Positions 29,643-46,912 of a DNA stretch of 64,000 nucleotides are shown here, piece after piece. The first letter of the stretch is position 1, and every line of letters starts with the position of its first letter. The stretch comes from Panulirus ornatus. Lineage: Eukaryota > Arthropoda > Malacostraca > Decapoda > Palinuridae. Both the position numbers and the translations under genes were made by a program. The DNA lies in assembly GCF_036320965.1 (NCBI RefSeq), contig NC_092250.1, forward strand, positions 9,067,309 to 9,131,308, in the 5' to 3' direction. The notes under the pieces were generated by a model that did not search any database, was not told the DNA's origin, and worked only from the letters and a program-made list of their open reading frames with translations.

Positions 29643-31284
29643 GCCGCTGTCTCCCGCGTCTGCGAGGTAGCGCAAGGAAACAGACGAAAGAAATGGCCCA
29701 ACCCACCCCCATACACATGTATATACATACGTCCACACACGCAAATATACATACCTACACAGCTTTCCAGGGTTTACCCCAGACGCTTCACATGCCCTGA
29801 TTCAATCCACTGACAGCACGTCAACCCCGGTATACCACATCGCTCCAATTCACTCTATTCCTTGCCCTCCTTTCACCCTCCTGCATGTTCAGGCCCCGAT
29901 CACACAAAATTTTTTTCACTCCATCTTTCCACCTCCAATTTGGTCTCCCTCTTCTCCTCGTTCCCTCCACCTCCGACACATATATCCTCTTGGTCAATCT
30001 TTCCTCACTCATTCTCTCCATGTGCCCAAACCATTTCAAAACACCCTCTTCTGCTCTCTCAACCACGCTCTTTTTATTTCCACACATCTCTCTTATCCTT
30101 ACGTTACTTACTCGATGAAACCACCTCACACCACACATTGTCCTCAAACATCTCATTTCCAGCACATCCATCCTCCTGCGCACCACTCTATCCATAGCCC
30201 ACGCCTCGCAACCATACAACATTGTTGGAACCACTATTCCTTCAAACATACCCATTTTTGCTTTCCGAGATAATGTTCTCGACTTCCACACATTCTTCAA
30301 GGCCCCCAGAATTTTCGCCCCCTCCCCCACCCTATGATCCACTTCCGCTTCCATGGTTCCATCCGCTGCCAGATCCACTCCCAGATATCTAAAACACTTC
30401 ACTTCCTCCAGTTTTTCTCCATTCAAACTCACCTCCCAATTGACTTGACCCTCAACCCTACTGTACCTAATAACCTTGCTCTTATTCACATTTACTCTTA
30501 ACTTTCTTCTTTCACACACTTTACCAAACTCAGTCACCAGCTTCTGCAGTTTCTCACATGAATCAGCCACCAGCGCTGTATCATCAGTGAACAACAACTG
30601 ACTCACTTCCCAAGCTCTCTCATCCCCAACAGACTTCATACTTGCCCCTCTTTCCAAAACTCTTGCATTCACCTCCCTAACAACCCCATCCATAAACAAA
30701 TTAAACAACCATGGAGACATCACACACCCCTGCCGCAAACCTACATTCACTGAGAACCAATCACTTTCCTCTCCTCCTACACGTACACATGCCTTACATC
30801 CTCGATAAAAACTTTTCACTGCTTCTAGCAACTTTCCTCCCACACCATATATTCTTAATACCTTCCACAGAGCATCTCTATCAACTCTATCATATGCCTT
30901 CTCCAGATCAATAAATGCTACATACAAATCCAGTTGCTTTTCTAAGTATTTCTCACATACATTCTTCAAAGCAAACACCTGATCCACACATCCTCTATCA
31001 CTTCTGAAACCACACTGTTCTTCCCCAATCTGATGCTCTGTACATGCCTTCACCCTCTCAATCAATACCCTCCCATATAATTTACCAGGAATACTCAACA
31101 AACTTATACCTCTGTAATTTGAGCACTCACTCTTATCCCCTTTGCCTTTGTACAATGGCACTATGCACGCATTCCGCCAATCCTCAGGCACCTCACCATG
31201 AGTCATACATACATTAAATAACCTTACCAACCAGTCAACAATACAGTCACCCCCTTTTTTTAATAAATTCCACTGCAATACCAC
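29643..31284 (-). pseudogene. RTE-like LINE, 5'-truncated, open RT and C-terminus
   Basis: The short 3'UTR is followed by an open frame from 29821 to about 31284 (~488 codons). The frame covers KKGGDCIVDWLV, RT motifs A (YVAFIDLEKAYDRV), B ([13 protein letters not shown]) and C ([13 protein letters not shown]-to-T in the FADD box) and the full C-terminal domain. It is truncated just before the RT core at the gcaatacc repeat near 31275. No internal stops, so a young truncated insertion. Confidence 0.88.
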
Positions 31285-31796
31285 TGCAATATATATATCC
31301 TTAGTTGAAAAAAAATCAATCACTCAGAAACATTTTGTAAGAACGTTGTACTCTGTTGCTATGTCATTTGTCCTTTGTGGATCAATCTTTATTTACTGGA
31401 GGAAGCCGCAATGCGTCCAGCATAAAACTTTGAGTAGGTACAAACCCAGAATTAACTGGGGTCTATAAGAGCAACGAAATGGCCTTTCACAGCAAATTTC
31501 CCAACTTTCAATTGATGAAAACTTTGTGGATGCACTTAGAATGTCGTCGGCACCCAAGCTTGAGCGTTTTACTGGGTTGTTTTATAGCTACTGAGATGAC
31601 CCAGTCTGCTGTAGCAGCATTTGCTAGGTAAAGTCTGCTACTGCACTGCACGTGATGGTCTGAACCTGTATGTTAATTTTCCAGTTAATCTTTTATGATG
31701 TTTACAGATATCTAGAGCGTGAGCATGATGCATGTATCTGACTCACTGAAACCTAATGTATCTCTTTCGGAACTAGTGAATAATTTTCTTTTAATG

Positions 31797-31828
31797 TGCG
31801 TGCGTGTGTGTGTGTGTGTGTGTGTGTG
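31797..31828. repeat. (TG)n microsatellite
   Basis: A pure dinucleotide tract of about 32 bp in otherwise complex sequence. Confidence 0.95.
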
Positions 31829-31873
31829 ATTACCTATTTGTAATTACTCATTTGTACTATACAGAAAGGGCAT

Positions 31874-31987
31874 CTTACACTCGTGGGGCTTTTTTCCCAA
31901 ACAATCTCTCCTTTCCGATGCTGTCAGCATTTACCTTGTAATCAGTCATTGTATTCCATTCATCCACCACTCTTATACTATAAAGGT
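31874..31987 (-). pseudogene. C-terminal relic of another LINE (RVVDEWN motif)
   Basis: The minus strand reads YLYSIRVVDEWNTMTD and then YKVNADSIGKERLF to a TAA at 31876-31874. The R-VVD-WN motif followed by a VNADS block near a stop is the usual C-terminus of Jockey/CR1-type non-LTR proteins in arthropods. No RT domain is retained. This is distinct from both the RTE-like family and the relic at 9430-10300. Confidence 0.5.
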
Positions 31988-32652
31988 ACGTCTTGTGTGT
32001 TCACACTTTGAAAGTTGGAATTCGTCACATCAAAGTATTTCCTGGAGAGAAAATGTAATCACTTCGTTAAAAAGTCTTTTACAAATGGCAACAGGAATAT
32101 GAAATTATATCACTATATAATGGCGGCATAGTTTTACCTTTGGAACACCAGATTCTATATCATTATGGAAAGGGTCATATTACATTCACTGATTTTCGTG
32201 TATGCTGTTGACGGATGATTTGGGAGATGATGCACCCTTTCCCTCTATAAAGAGTCAACAGACATAACCACAATATAAAGCTATTAGATCAAACCTCGAA
32301 TGTTTAGCTGAATCACAAAGGAATTACAGTTCGAACTAGGATTTTATGTCGCAATAGTTCTCACGGCTAACTATTTAAAAAATGAAACATTTAAAATGAA
32401 ATGAAATCTTATTAGCACAGTTTTATGCATGTCATCTTCTAGCTTTATGATCTGGTTTTGAAAGCCACTGACTAAGATAACAACTGGCATAATTTCACGT
32501 AGTGGGTGTAATCTCACAGGTGTGTGTGGCCTGCTAAGCCTGATCCTAGTACTACAGAGAGTCATGCATATTTTAGCAGTATGTTTTTAACTACGCTTTT
32601 AAGACAACTGGTCAGGAGAATAATGTGTAACATCTAAAGATTTGTGAGATTT

Positions 32653-32799
<147 letters not shown>

Positions 32800-34063
32800 A
32801 TATTATACGTTGTCGCTGTCTCCCGCGTTAGCGAGGTAGCGCAAGGAAACAGACGAAAGAAATGGCCCAACCCCCCCATACACATGTATATACATACGTC
32901 CACACACGCAAATATACATACCTACACAGCTTTCCATGGTTTACCCCAGTCGCTTCACATGCCTTGATTCAATCCACTGACAGCACGTCAACCCCGGTAT
33001 ACCACATCGCTCCAATTCACTCTATTCCTTGCCCTCCTTTCACCCTCCTGCATGTTCAGGCCCCGATCACACAAAATCTTTTTCACTCCATCTTTCCACC
33101 TCCAATTTGGTCTCCCACTTCTCCTCGCTCCCTCCACCTCCGACACATATATCCTCTTGGTCAATCTATCCTCACTCATTCTCTCCATGTGCCCAAACCA
33201 CTTCAAAACACCCTCTTCTGCTCTCTCAACCACGCTCTTTTTATTTCCACACATCTCTCTTACCCTTACGTTACTCACTCCATCAAACCACCTCACACAA
33301 CTTGCCTCCCACACCATATATTCTTCAAACCTTCCACAGAGCATCTCTATCAACTCTATCGTATGCCTTCTCCAGATCCATGAATGCTACATACAAATCC
33401 ATTTGTTTTTCTAAGTATTTCTCGCATACATTCTTCAAAGCAAACACCTGATCCACACATCCTCTACTACTTCTGAAACCACACTGCTCTTCCCCAGTCT
33501 GATGCTCTGTACATGCCTTCACCCTCTCAATCAATACCCTCCCATATAATTTACCAGGAATACTCAACAAACTTATACCTTTGTAATTTGAGCACTCACT
33601 CTTATCCCCTTTGCCTTTGTACAATGGCACTATGCAAGCATTCCGCCAATCCTCAGGCACCTCACCATGAGTCATGCACACATTGAATAACCTTACCAAC
33701 CAGTCAACAATACAGTCACCCCCTTTTTTAATAAATTCCACTGCAATACCATTCAAACCTGCTGCTTTGCCGGTTTTCATCTTCCGTAAAGCTTTTACTA
33801 CTTCTTCTCTATTTACCAAATCATTTTCCCTAACCCTCTCACTTTGCACACCACCTCGACCAAGACACCCCACATCTGCCACTCTATCATCAAACACATT
33901 CAACAACCCTTCAAAATACTCACTCCATCTCCTTCTCACATCACCACTACTTGTTATCCCCTCCCCATTAGCCCCCTTCACCGAAGTTCCCATTTGCTCC
34001 CTTGTCTTACGCACTTTATTTACCTCCTTCCAGAGCATCTTTTTATCCTCCCTGAAATTTAAT
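32800..34063 (-). pseudogene. RTE-like LINE with large internal deletion
   Basis: The short 3'UTR and C-terminal coding part (32988-33296) are joined directly, near 33297, to the region around RT motif A ([17 protein letters not shown]). This deletes about 1.2 kb including motifs B and C. Upstream, 33325-34038 is open and covers RT motif A through GLNGIAVEF back to the linker region (LWKEVNKVRKTREQ). It ends near 34063 in atatacat sequence. The missing catalytic motifs make it dead. Confidence 0.85.
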
Positions 34064-34089
34064 ATACATATCTATATACATATATATAT

Positions 34090-35022
34090 TCATACTTGCT
34101 TCCTTCATCCATTCCCGACGCCTAGCCGCCACACATGGAATAGCTACTCCCTCCCACTCGGGCTCGCGAGGTAACGCTAAGAAAAGTCTAGTTTCGTTCA
34201 CACCGTGTCTCTAGCTGTCATGTATAATGCAATGAAACCACTGCTCCCTTTACACATCCATGCCTACAAAACGTTCCATGGTTTACCCCCAGACGCTTCA
34301 CGTACCCTGTTAAATCCATTGACAGCACGTCGACCCGGTATACCACATTGTTCCAATTGCACGCCTTTCACCCTCCTCTCTGTTCAGACCCCGATCGCTC
34401 AAAATCTTTTTCACTCCATCCTTCCACCTCCAATTTGGTCTCCCACTTCTCTTCGTTCCCTGTGCCTCTAACACATATTTCCTCTTTGTCAATCTTTCCA
34501 CACTCATTATCTCCATGTGACCAAGAACATTTCAATAACCCTTTTCTGTTCCCTCAACTACAGTCTTTTTATTTCCACACATCTCTCTCACCCTTTCATT
34601 ACTTACTTTATGAAAACACCTCACACCACATATTGTCTTCAAACATTTCAATTCCAACAGATCGACCCTCCTCCGCGCAATCCTATCTATAGCCCACCCC
34701 TAGTAACCATATAACATTGTTGAAACCGCTATTCCTTCAAACAAGCCCACTTTCTCTCTCCGAATTAACGTTCTCGCTTTCCACATATTCTTCAAAACTT
34801 CCAGAATCTTCGCCACCTCCTGCGCCCTATGACTCACTTCCTCTTCCATGGCTCCATCCGCTGCTAAATCTATCCCCGCATATCTAAAATATTTCACTTC
34901 ACTTCCTCCCAAATAACTTGTCCCTCAACCCAAATGAGCCTCATTCACATTTACTCTCAGCTTTCTTCTTTCACACACTTTACCAATCTTAGTCATTACC
35001 AACTTCTGCAGTTTCTCACCTG
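34090..35022 (-). pseudogene. RTE-like LINE, old fragment with long-form 3'UTR
   Basis: The long 3'UTR form starts partway through (34090-34330). It is followed by a decayed C-terminal domain ([13 protein letters not shown] near 34420) and the KYFRYAGIDLAADGAMEEEVSHR block (about 34900-34840), ending at EKLQKLV just downstream of motif C. Several frameshifts. It is more diverged than its short-3'UTR neighbours. Confidence 0.82.
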
Positions 35023-35242
<220 letters not shown>

Positions 35243-37994
35243 AATCCTGTCTCACGCGTTTGCGATGTAGAGCAAGGAAACAGACGAAAGAAATGGCCCA
35301 ACCCACCCCCATACACATGTATATACATACACGTCCACACACTCAAAAATACATACCTATACATCTCAAAGTACACATATATATATATACACACACACAG
35401 ACATATACATATATACACATGTACATAATTCATACTGTCTGCCTTTATTTATTCCCATCACCACCTCGCCACACATGGAATAACATCCCCCTCCACCTTC
35501 ATGTGTGCGAGGTAGCGCCAGGAAAGGACAACAAAGGCCCCATTCGTTCACACTCAGTCTCTAGCTGTCATGTAATAATGCCCGAAACCACAGCACCCTT
35601 TCCACATCCAGGCCCCACAGAACTTTCCATGGTTTATCCCAGACGCTTTACATGCCCTGATTCAATCCATTGACAGCACGTCGACACCGGTATCCCACAT
35701 CGATCCAATTCACTCTATTCCTTGCCCTCCTTTCACCCTCCTGCATGTTCAGGCCCCGATCACACAAAATCTTTTTCACTCCATCTTTCCACCTCCAATT
35801 TGGTCTCCCACTTCTCCTCGTTCCCTCCACCTCCGACACACATATCCTCTTGGTCAATCTTTCCTCACTCATTCTCTCCATGTGCCCAAACCATTTCAAA
35901 ACACCCTCTTCTGCTCTCTCAACCACGCTCTTTTTATTTCCACACATCTCTCTTACCCTTACGTTACTTACTCCATCAAACCACTTCACACCACACATTG
36001 TCCTCAAACATCTCATTTCCAGCACATCCATCCTTCTGCGCACAACTCTATCCATAGCCTACGCCTCGCAACCATACAACATTGTTGGAACCACTATTCC
36101 TTCAAACATACCCATTTTTGCTTTCCGAGATAATGTTCTCGACTTCCACACATTCTTCAAGGCTCCCAGGATTTTCGCCCCCTCCCCCACTCTATGATCC
36201 ACTTCCGCTTCCATGGTTCCATCCGCTGCCAGATCCACTCCCAGATATCTAAAACACTTTACTTCCTCCAGTTTTTCTCCATTCAAACTTACCTCCCAAT
36301 TGACTTGACCCTCAACCCTACTGTACCTAATAACCTTGCTCTTATTCACATTTACTCTTAACTTTCTTCTTTCACACACTTTACCAAACTCAGTCACCAG
36401 CTTCTGCAGTTTCTCACATGAATCAGCCACCAGCGCTGTATCATCAGTGAACAACAACTGACTCACTTCCCAAGCTCTCTCATCCACAACAGACTTCATA
36501 CTTGCCCCTCTTTCCAAAACTCTTGCATTTACCTCCCTAACAACCCCATCCATAAACAAATTAAACAACCATGGAGACATCACACACCCCTGCCGCAAAC
36601 CTACATTCACTGAGAACCAGTCACTTTCCTCTCTTCCTAAACGTACATATGCCTTGAATCTTCGATAAAAAACTTTTCACTGCTTCTAACAACTTGCCTC
36701 CCACACCATATATTCTTAATACCTTCCACAGAGCATTTCTATCAACTCTATCATATGCCTTCTCCAGATCCATAAATGCTACATACAAATCAATTTGCTT
36801 TTCTAAGTATTTCTCACATACATTCTTCAAAGCAAACACCTGATCCACACATCCTCTACCACTTCTGAAACCACACTGCTCTTCCCCAATCTGATGCTCT
36901 GCACATGCCTTCACCCTCTCAATCAATACCCTCCCATATAATTTACTAGGAATACTCAACAAACTTATACCTCTGAAATTTGAGCACTCACTCTTATCCC
37001 ATTTGCCTTTGTACAATGGCACTATGCACGCATTCCGCCAATCGTCAGGCACCTCACCATGAGTCATACATACATTAAATAACCTTACCAACCAGTCAAT
37101 AATACAGTCACCCCCTTTTTTATTAAATTCCACTGCAATACCATCCAAACCTGCTGCCTTGCCGGCTTTCATCTTCCGCAAAGCTTTTACTACCTCTTCT
37201 CTATTTACCAAACCATTTTCCCTAACCCTCTCACTCTGCACACCACCTCGACCAAAACACCCTATATCTGCCACTCTATCATCAAACACATTCAACAAAC
37301 CTTCAAAATACTCACTCCATCTCCTTCTCACATCACCACTACTTGTTATCACCTCCCTATTTGCGCCCTTCACTGAAGTTCCCATTCGCTCCCTTGTCTT
37401 ACGCACTCTATTTACCTCCTTCTAGAACATCTTTTTATTCTCCCTAAAATTTAATGATACCCCAACTCTCATTTGCCCTCTTTTTCACCTCTTGCACCTT
37501 TCTCTTGACCTCCTGTCTCTTTCTTTTATACATCTCCCACTCAATTGCATTTTTTCCCTGCAAAAATCTTCCAAATGCCTCTCTCTTCTCTTTCACTAAT
37601 AATCTTACTTCTTCATCCCACCACTCACTACCCTTTCTAATCAACCCACCTCCCACTCTTCTCATGCCACAAGCATCTTTTGCGCAATCCATCACTGATT
37701 CCCTAAATACATCCCATTCCTCCCCCACTCCCCTTACTTCCATTGTTCTCACCTTTTTCCATTCTGTACTCAGTCTCTCCTGGTACTTCCTCACACAAGT
37801 CTCCTTCCCAAGCTCACTTACTCTCACCACCCTCTTCACCCCAACATTCACTCTTCTTTTCTGAAAACCCATACAAATCTTCACCTTAGCCTCCACAAGA
37901 TAATGATCAGACATCCCTCCGGTTGCACCTCTCAGCACATTAACATCCAAAATTCTCTCTTTCGCGCGCCTGTCAATGAACACGTAATCCAATA
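35243..37994 (-). pseudogene. RTE-like LINE, 5'-truncated in endonuclease, long 3'UTR
   Basis: Long-form 3'UTR (35243-35680), then a nearly continuous coding part. A 35648-36055 open stretch gives the C-terminus, 36059-36610 covers motifs B-C onward ([12 protein letters not shown]), 36621-37406 covers RT motif A and GLDGIAVEF, and 37444-37994 covers the endonuclease-RT linker and the end of the endonuclease (GMSDHYLVEAKVKI). Few breaks separate these: an in-frame stop near 36057, an indel near 36650 in the motif A-B interval, and small changes near 37420-37465. It is truncated at LLDYV just before (TA)n. Confidence 0.88.

Positions 37995-38053
<59 letters not shown>
37995..38053. repeat. (TA)n tract
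   Basis: Short (TA)n between the truncated LINE and a SINE array. Confidence 0.93.
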
Positions 38054-38055
<2 letters not shown>

Positions 38056-38708
38056 AACAAAGTGCATAGAACATACAAGCTTCCAACAGCCAGGATCGAA
38101 ACCGGCACCCCTGTGCAACAGGCGGGAATGCTACCTCTAGGCTATAGGCCTGGCTAATAGGAAATAACTACTCGAATACCATATACTCGAATACCCTTCG
38201 TCTCACGTTTGTGAGCAACGGGGTCTACACTGGTCATTTCCCAGCAGGCGCACATAGCCAGCCGATAGCATTTTAACGAACCTAACTGTACAACGCGGAG
38301 GTATATGTATACGAACAAAATGCATAGGAAAGCGCATAAAACATGCAAACCTCCAACAGCCAGGATCTAACCCGGGACCCCTTTGCAACAGGCGGAGATG
38401 CGACCGCTAGGCTATGGGCCTGGCTAATAGGAAATCACTATTCGAATACTATGCACTCGAATACCCTTCGTCTGACGTTACTGAGCAAAGGGTGTACACA
38501 CGTCATTTCCCAACAGCCGTACATAGCCAGCAGATAGCATTTCACCGAAAACTGTACAACGCGGAGGTATATGTATACGAACAAAGTGCATAGAAACACG
38601 CACCTTCATAGAACATACAAACCTCTAACAGCGAGGATCGAGCCCAGGACGCCTTTGCAACAAGGGGGAAAGCTACCGCTAGGCTATGGGCCTGGCTAAT
38701 AGGAAATA
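38054..38708 (-). mobile_element. Tandem tRNA-like SINE array (three units)
   Basis: Three minus-strand tRNA-like modules lie at about 38092-38150, 38351-38418 and 38623-38690, spaced about 271 bp. Their A-boxes read tagcctagcggt-like and B-boxes ggttcgatcc-like with substitutions (ggatctaaccc, ggatcgagccc). Linkers share gtatatgtatacg and gttgctcac-type blocks with the arrays elsewhere, but the units are clearly more diverged from 19885-20657 than that array is internally. Confidence 0.72.
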
Positions 38709-40535
38709 GGTATTGTTGACTGATTGGTAAGGTTATTTGATGTTTGTATGACTCATGGTGAGGTGCCTGAGGTATGCGAAATTCTTGCATAGTGCCATTG
38801 AACAAAGGCAAAGGCGATAAAAGTGAGTGCTCAAATTACGGAGGTATAAGTCTGTTGAGCATTCCTGGGAAATTATATGGGAGGGTATTGATTGAGAAGG
38901 TGAAGGCATGAACAGAGCATCAGATTGTGGAAGAGCAGTGTGGTTTCAGAATTGGTAGAGGATGTGTAGATCAGGTGTTTGCTTTGAAGAATGTATGTGA
39001 GAAATACTTAGAAAAGCAAATGGATTTGTATGTAGCATTTATGGATCTGGAGAAGGCATATGATAGAGTTGATAGAGATGTTCTGGGGAAGGTATTAAGA
39101 ATATATGGCGTGGGAGGCAAGTTGTTAGAAGCAGTGAAAAGTTTTTATCGAGGATGTAGGGCATGTGTACAAGTAGGAAGAGAGGAAAGTGATTGGTTCT
39201 CAGTGAATTTTGGCTTGCGGCAGGGGTGCATGATGTCTCCATGGTTGTTTAATTTGTTTATGGATGTGGTTGTTAGGGAGGAAATGCAAGAGTTTTGGAA
39301 AGAGGGGCAAGTATGCAATCTGTTGTGGATGAGAGAGCTTGGGAAGTGATGATACAGCGCTTGTGGCTGATTCGGGTGAGAAACTGCAGAAGCTTATGAC
39401 TGAGTCTGGTAAAGTGTGTGTAAGAAGAAAGCTGAAAGTAAATGTGAATAAGCAAGGTTATTAGGTACAGTAGGGTTGAGGAACAAGACAACTGGGAGGT
39501 AAATTTGAATGGAGAAAAACTGGAGAATGTGAAATGTTTTAGATATCTGGGAGTAGATTTAGCAGCGGATGGAACCATGGAAGCAAAAGTGAGTCATAGG
39601 GTGGGAGAGGGGGCGAAAGTCGTGGGAGCGTTGAAAAATGTGTGGAAGTCGAGAAAGTTATCTTGGAAAGCAAAAATGGGTATGTTTGAAGAAATAGTGG
39701 TTCCGAACAATGTTTTATGGTTGCGAGGCGTGGCCTATAGATAGAGGTGTGCGCAGGAGGGTGGATGTGCTGGAAATGAGATGTTTGAGGACAATATGTT
39801 GTTTGAGGTGGTTTGTTCGAGTAAGTAATAGAAGGGTAAGAGAGATGTGTGGTAATAAAAAGAGTGTGGTTAAGAGAGCAGAGGAGGGTGTTTTGAAATG
39901 GTTTGGTCACATGGAGAGAATGAGTGAGGAAAGATTGACAAAGAGGACATATATGTCAGAGATGGACCGAACGAGAAGAGGGAGACCAAATTGGAGGTGA
40001 AAAGATGTAGTGAAAAAGATCGTGGCCTGAACATGCAGTAGGGTGAAAGGCGTGCAAGGATAAAGTGAATTGGAACGATGTGGTACAGCGGGGTCGACGT
40101 GCTGTCAATGAATTGAAAAAGGGCATGTGAAGCATCTGGGGTAAACCATGGAGAGTTCTGTGAGGTATGGATGTGGAAAGTGAGCTGTGGTTTCGGTGCA
40201 CTATACGTTACAACTAGAGACTAATGTGAACGAATGTCGCCAATGTTGTCTTTCCTAGCACTACCTCGAGCATATTTGGGGGGAGGGGGTTATCATTTCA
40301 TGTTTGGCGGGAGTGGCGACGGGAATGAATATGGGCAGACAGTATGAGTTATGTACATATGTATGCATGTATATGCCTGGTTGTGTGTTTATATATGTAT
40401 GCGTTGAGATGTATAGGTATTTATACGTGCGTGTGTGGACGTGTATATGTGTATGTGTATGTGGGTGGGTTGGGCCATTCTCTCGTCTGTTTCCTTGCGC
40501 TACCTCGCTAACGCGGGAGACAGCGACAAAGTATG

Positions 40536-40536
<1 letters not shown>
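38709..40536 (+). pseudogene. RTE-like LINE, 5'-truncated, decayed, long 3'UTR
   Basis: It starts at the IVDWLVRLF-equivalent codons. RT motif A ([17 protein letters not shown]) and B (GLRQGCMMSPWLF) are open in 38927-39349. Motif C is damaged: the sequence jumps from AWEV to DDTALVAD near 39350, deleting LLFA. The C-terminal region (39505-40000) is frameshifted near 39710. The long-form 3'UTR runs from about 40090 to 40530 and the tail ends at gacaaagtatgaaaa before (TA)n. Confidence 0.85.

Positions 40537-40605
<69 letters not shown>
40537..40605. repeat. (TA)n tract
   Basis: LINE 3' tail abutting a Penelope terminus. Confidence 0.94.
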
Positions 40606-40606
<1 letters not shown>

Positions 40607-40985
40607 GAAAATTCACAATTTTGCGTGTGATTAAGATATTCCTATGAGTCTACGGGGAATATGAGACACGATAAGTTCCCAAGTGCACCTTCGTGTAATA
40701 ATCATATCATCAAGGGAGACACAAGACAGAGACATAACTGCCAGTTGACATATATCGAAGAGACGAAGCTAGGACGCCATTTGGTAAACATGCGATTGTC
40801 CAAGACAGACAACGAGAGTATCATAGAATTATCATTTTACAAATTTTATCAACAACAAAGTTATTTGATTTGTACAGACCATCACCAATATTAAGATTAT
40901 TATTCTTTGCGTATTCAATAATAGGAGATTCAATTATATTTCTCTTGGTAATAGAGTTAGAGTTATCATCTGAGGTGACGTTATT
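40606..40985 (-). mobile_element. Penelope-like element 3' terminus, antisense
   Basis: It starts with the inverse of the terminal acgcaaaattgtga block and contains the 3' terminal region and the last ~40 codons of the ORF ([20 protein letters not shown]). It breaks at aatggaataac-type sequence into (TA)n at 40986. It forms an inverted pair with 41106-41260. Confidence 0.75.
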
Positions 40986-44814
<3,829 letters not shown>

Positions 44815-44831
44815 ATTTATTTATTTCTTTA

Positions 44832-46046
44832 TTTTGCTTTGTCGCTGTCTCTCGCGTTTGCGAGGTAGCGCAAGAAAACAGACGAAAGAAATGGCCCAAC
44901 CCACACCCATACACATTTATATACATACACGTCCACACACGCAAATATACATACCTATACATCTCAATGTACACATATATATACACACACAGACACATAC
45001 ATATATACCCATGCACACAATTCACACTGTCTGCCTTTATTCATTCCCATCGCCACCTTGCCACACATGGAATACCATCCCCCTCCTCCCTCATGTGTGC
45101 GAGGTAGCGCTAGGAAAAGACAACAAAGGACCCATTCGTTCACACTCAGTCTTTAGCTGTCATGCAGTAATGCCCGAAACCACAGCTCCCTTTCCACATC
45201 CAGGCCCCACACAACTTTCCATGGTTCGCCCCAGACGCTTCACATGCCCTGATTCAATACACTAACAGCACGTAAACCCCGGTATACCACAACGATCCAA
45301 TTCACTCTATTCCTTGACCGCCTTTCACCCTCCTGCATGTTTAGGCCCCGACCACTCAAAATCTATTTCACTCCATCTCTCCACCTCCAATCTGGTCTCA
45401 AACTTCTCCTCGTTCCCTCCACCTCCGACACATATATCCTCTTGGTCAATCTTTCCTCACTCATTCTCTCCATGTGCCCAAACCATTTCAAAACACCCTC
45501 TTCTGCTCTCTCAACTACGCTCTTTTTATTTCAACACATCTCTCTTCTCCTTACATTACATACTCGATCAAACCACCTCACACCAAACATTGTACTCAAA
45601 CATCTCATTTCCAGCACATCCACCCTCCTGCGCACAACTCTATCCATAGCCCACGCCTCGTAACCATACAACATTGTTGGAACCACTATTCCTTCAAACA
45701 TACCCAAGTTTTCTTTCCGAGATAGTGTTCTCGACTTCCACACATTCTTCAAGGCTCCCAGGATTTTCGCCCCCTCCCCCAACCTATGATTCACTTCCGC
45801 TTCCATGGTTCCATCCGCTGCCAGATCCACTCCCAGATACCTAAAACACTTTACTTCCTCCAGTTTTTCTCCATTCAAACTTACCTCCCAATGACTTGAC
45901 CCTCAACCCTACTGTACCCAATAACCTTGCTCTTATTCACATTTACTCTTAACTTTCTTCTTTCACACACTTTACCAAACTCAGTCACCATCTTCTACAG
46001 TTTCTCACATGAATCAGCCACCAGCGCTGTATCATCAGCGAACAAC
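44832..46046 (-). pseudogene. RTE-like LINE, 5'-truncated inside the FADD box, long 3'UTR
   Basis: Long-form 3'UTR (44838-45268), then the C-terminal coding part with several substitutions and frame breaks. The [21 protein letters not shown] block (about 45845-45780) is intact. The copy stops exactly within the RT motif C codons (tcatcagcgaacaacaa), where (TA)n starts at 46047. Confidence 0.84.
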
Positions 46047-46234
<188 letters not shown>

Positions 46235-46328
46235 TATATACGTATACTTATGTATATCCCAATCTGAGCCTTCGAGGAGGATGAGCACTCCCCGCGTAAC
46301 TCCTTCTTCTGTTTCCCCTTTTAGAAAT
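46235..46328 (-). pseudogene. Internally deleted LINE 5' piece
   Basis: The minus strand holds the end of the LINE 5'UTR and the first ~20 codons ([21 protein letters not shown]). It is then joined directly to the endonuclease HKYTYV codons (~residues 212-217) and (TA)n. About 570 bp of the normal sequence is absent at the junction. Confidence 0.6.
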
Positions 46329-46912
<584 letters not shown>

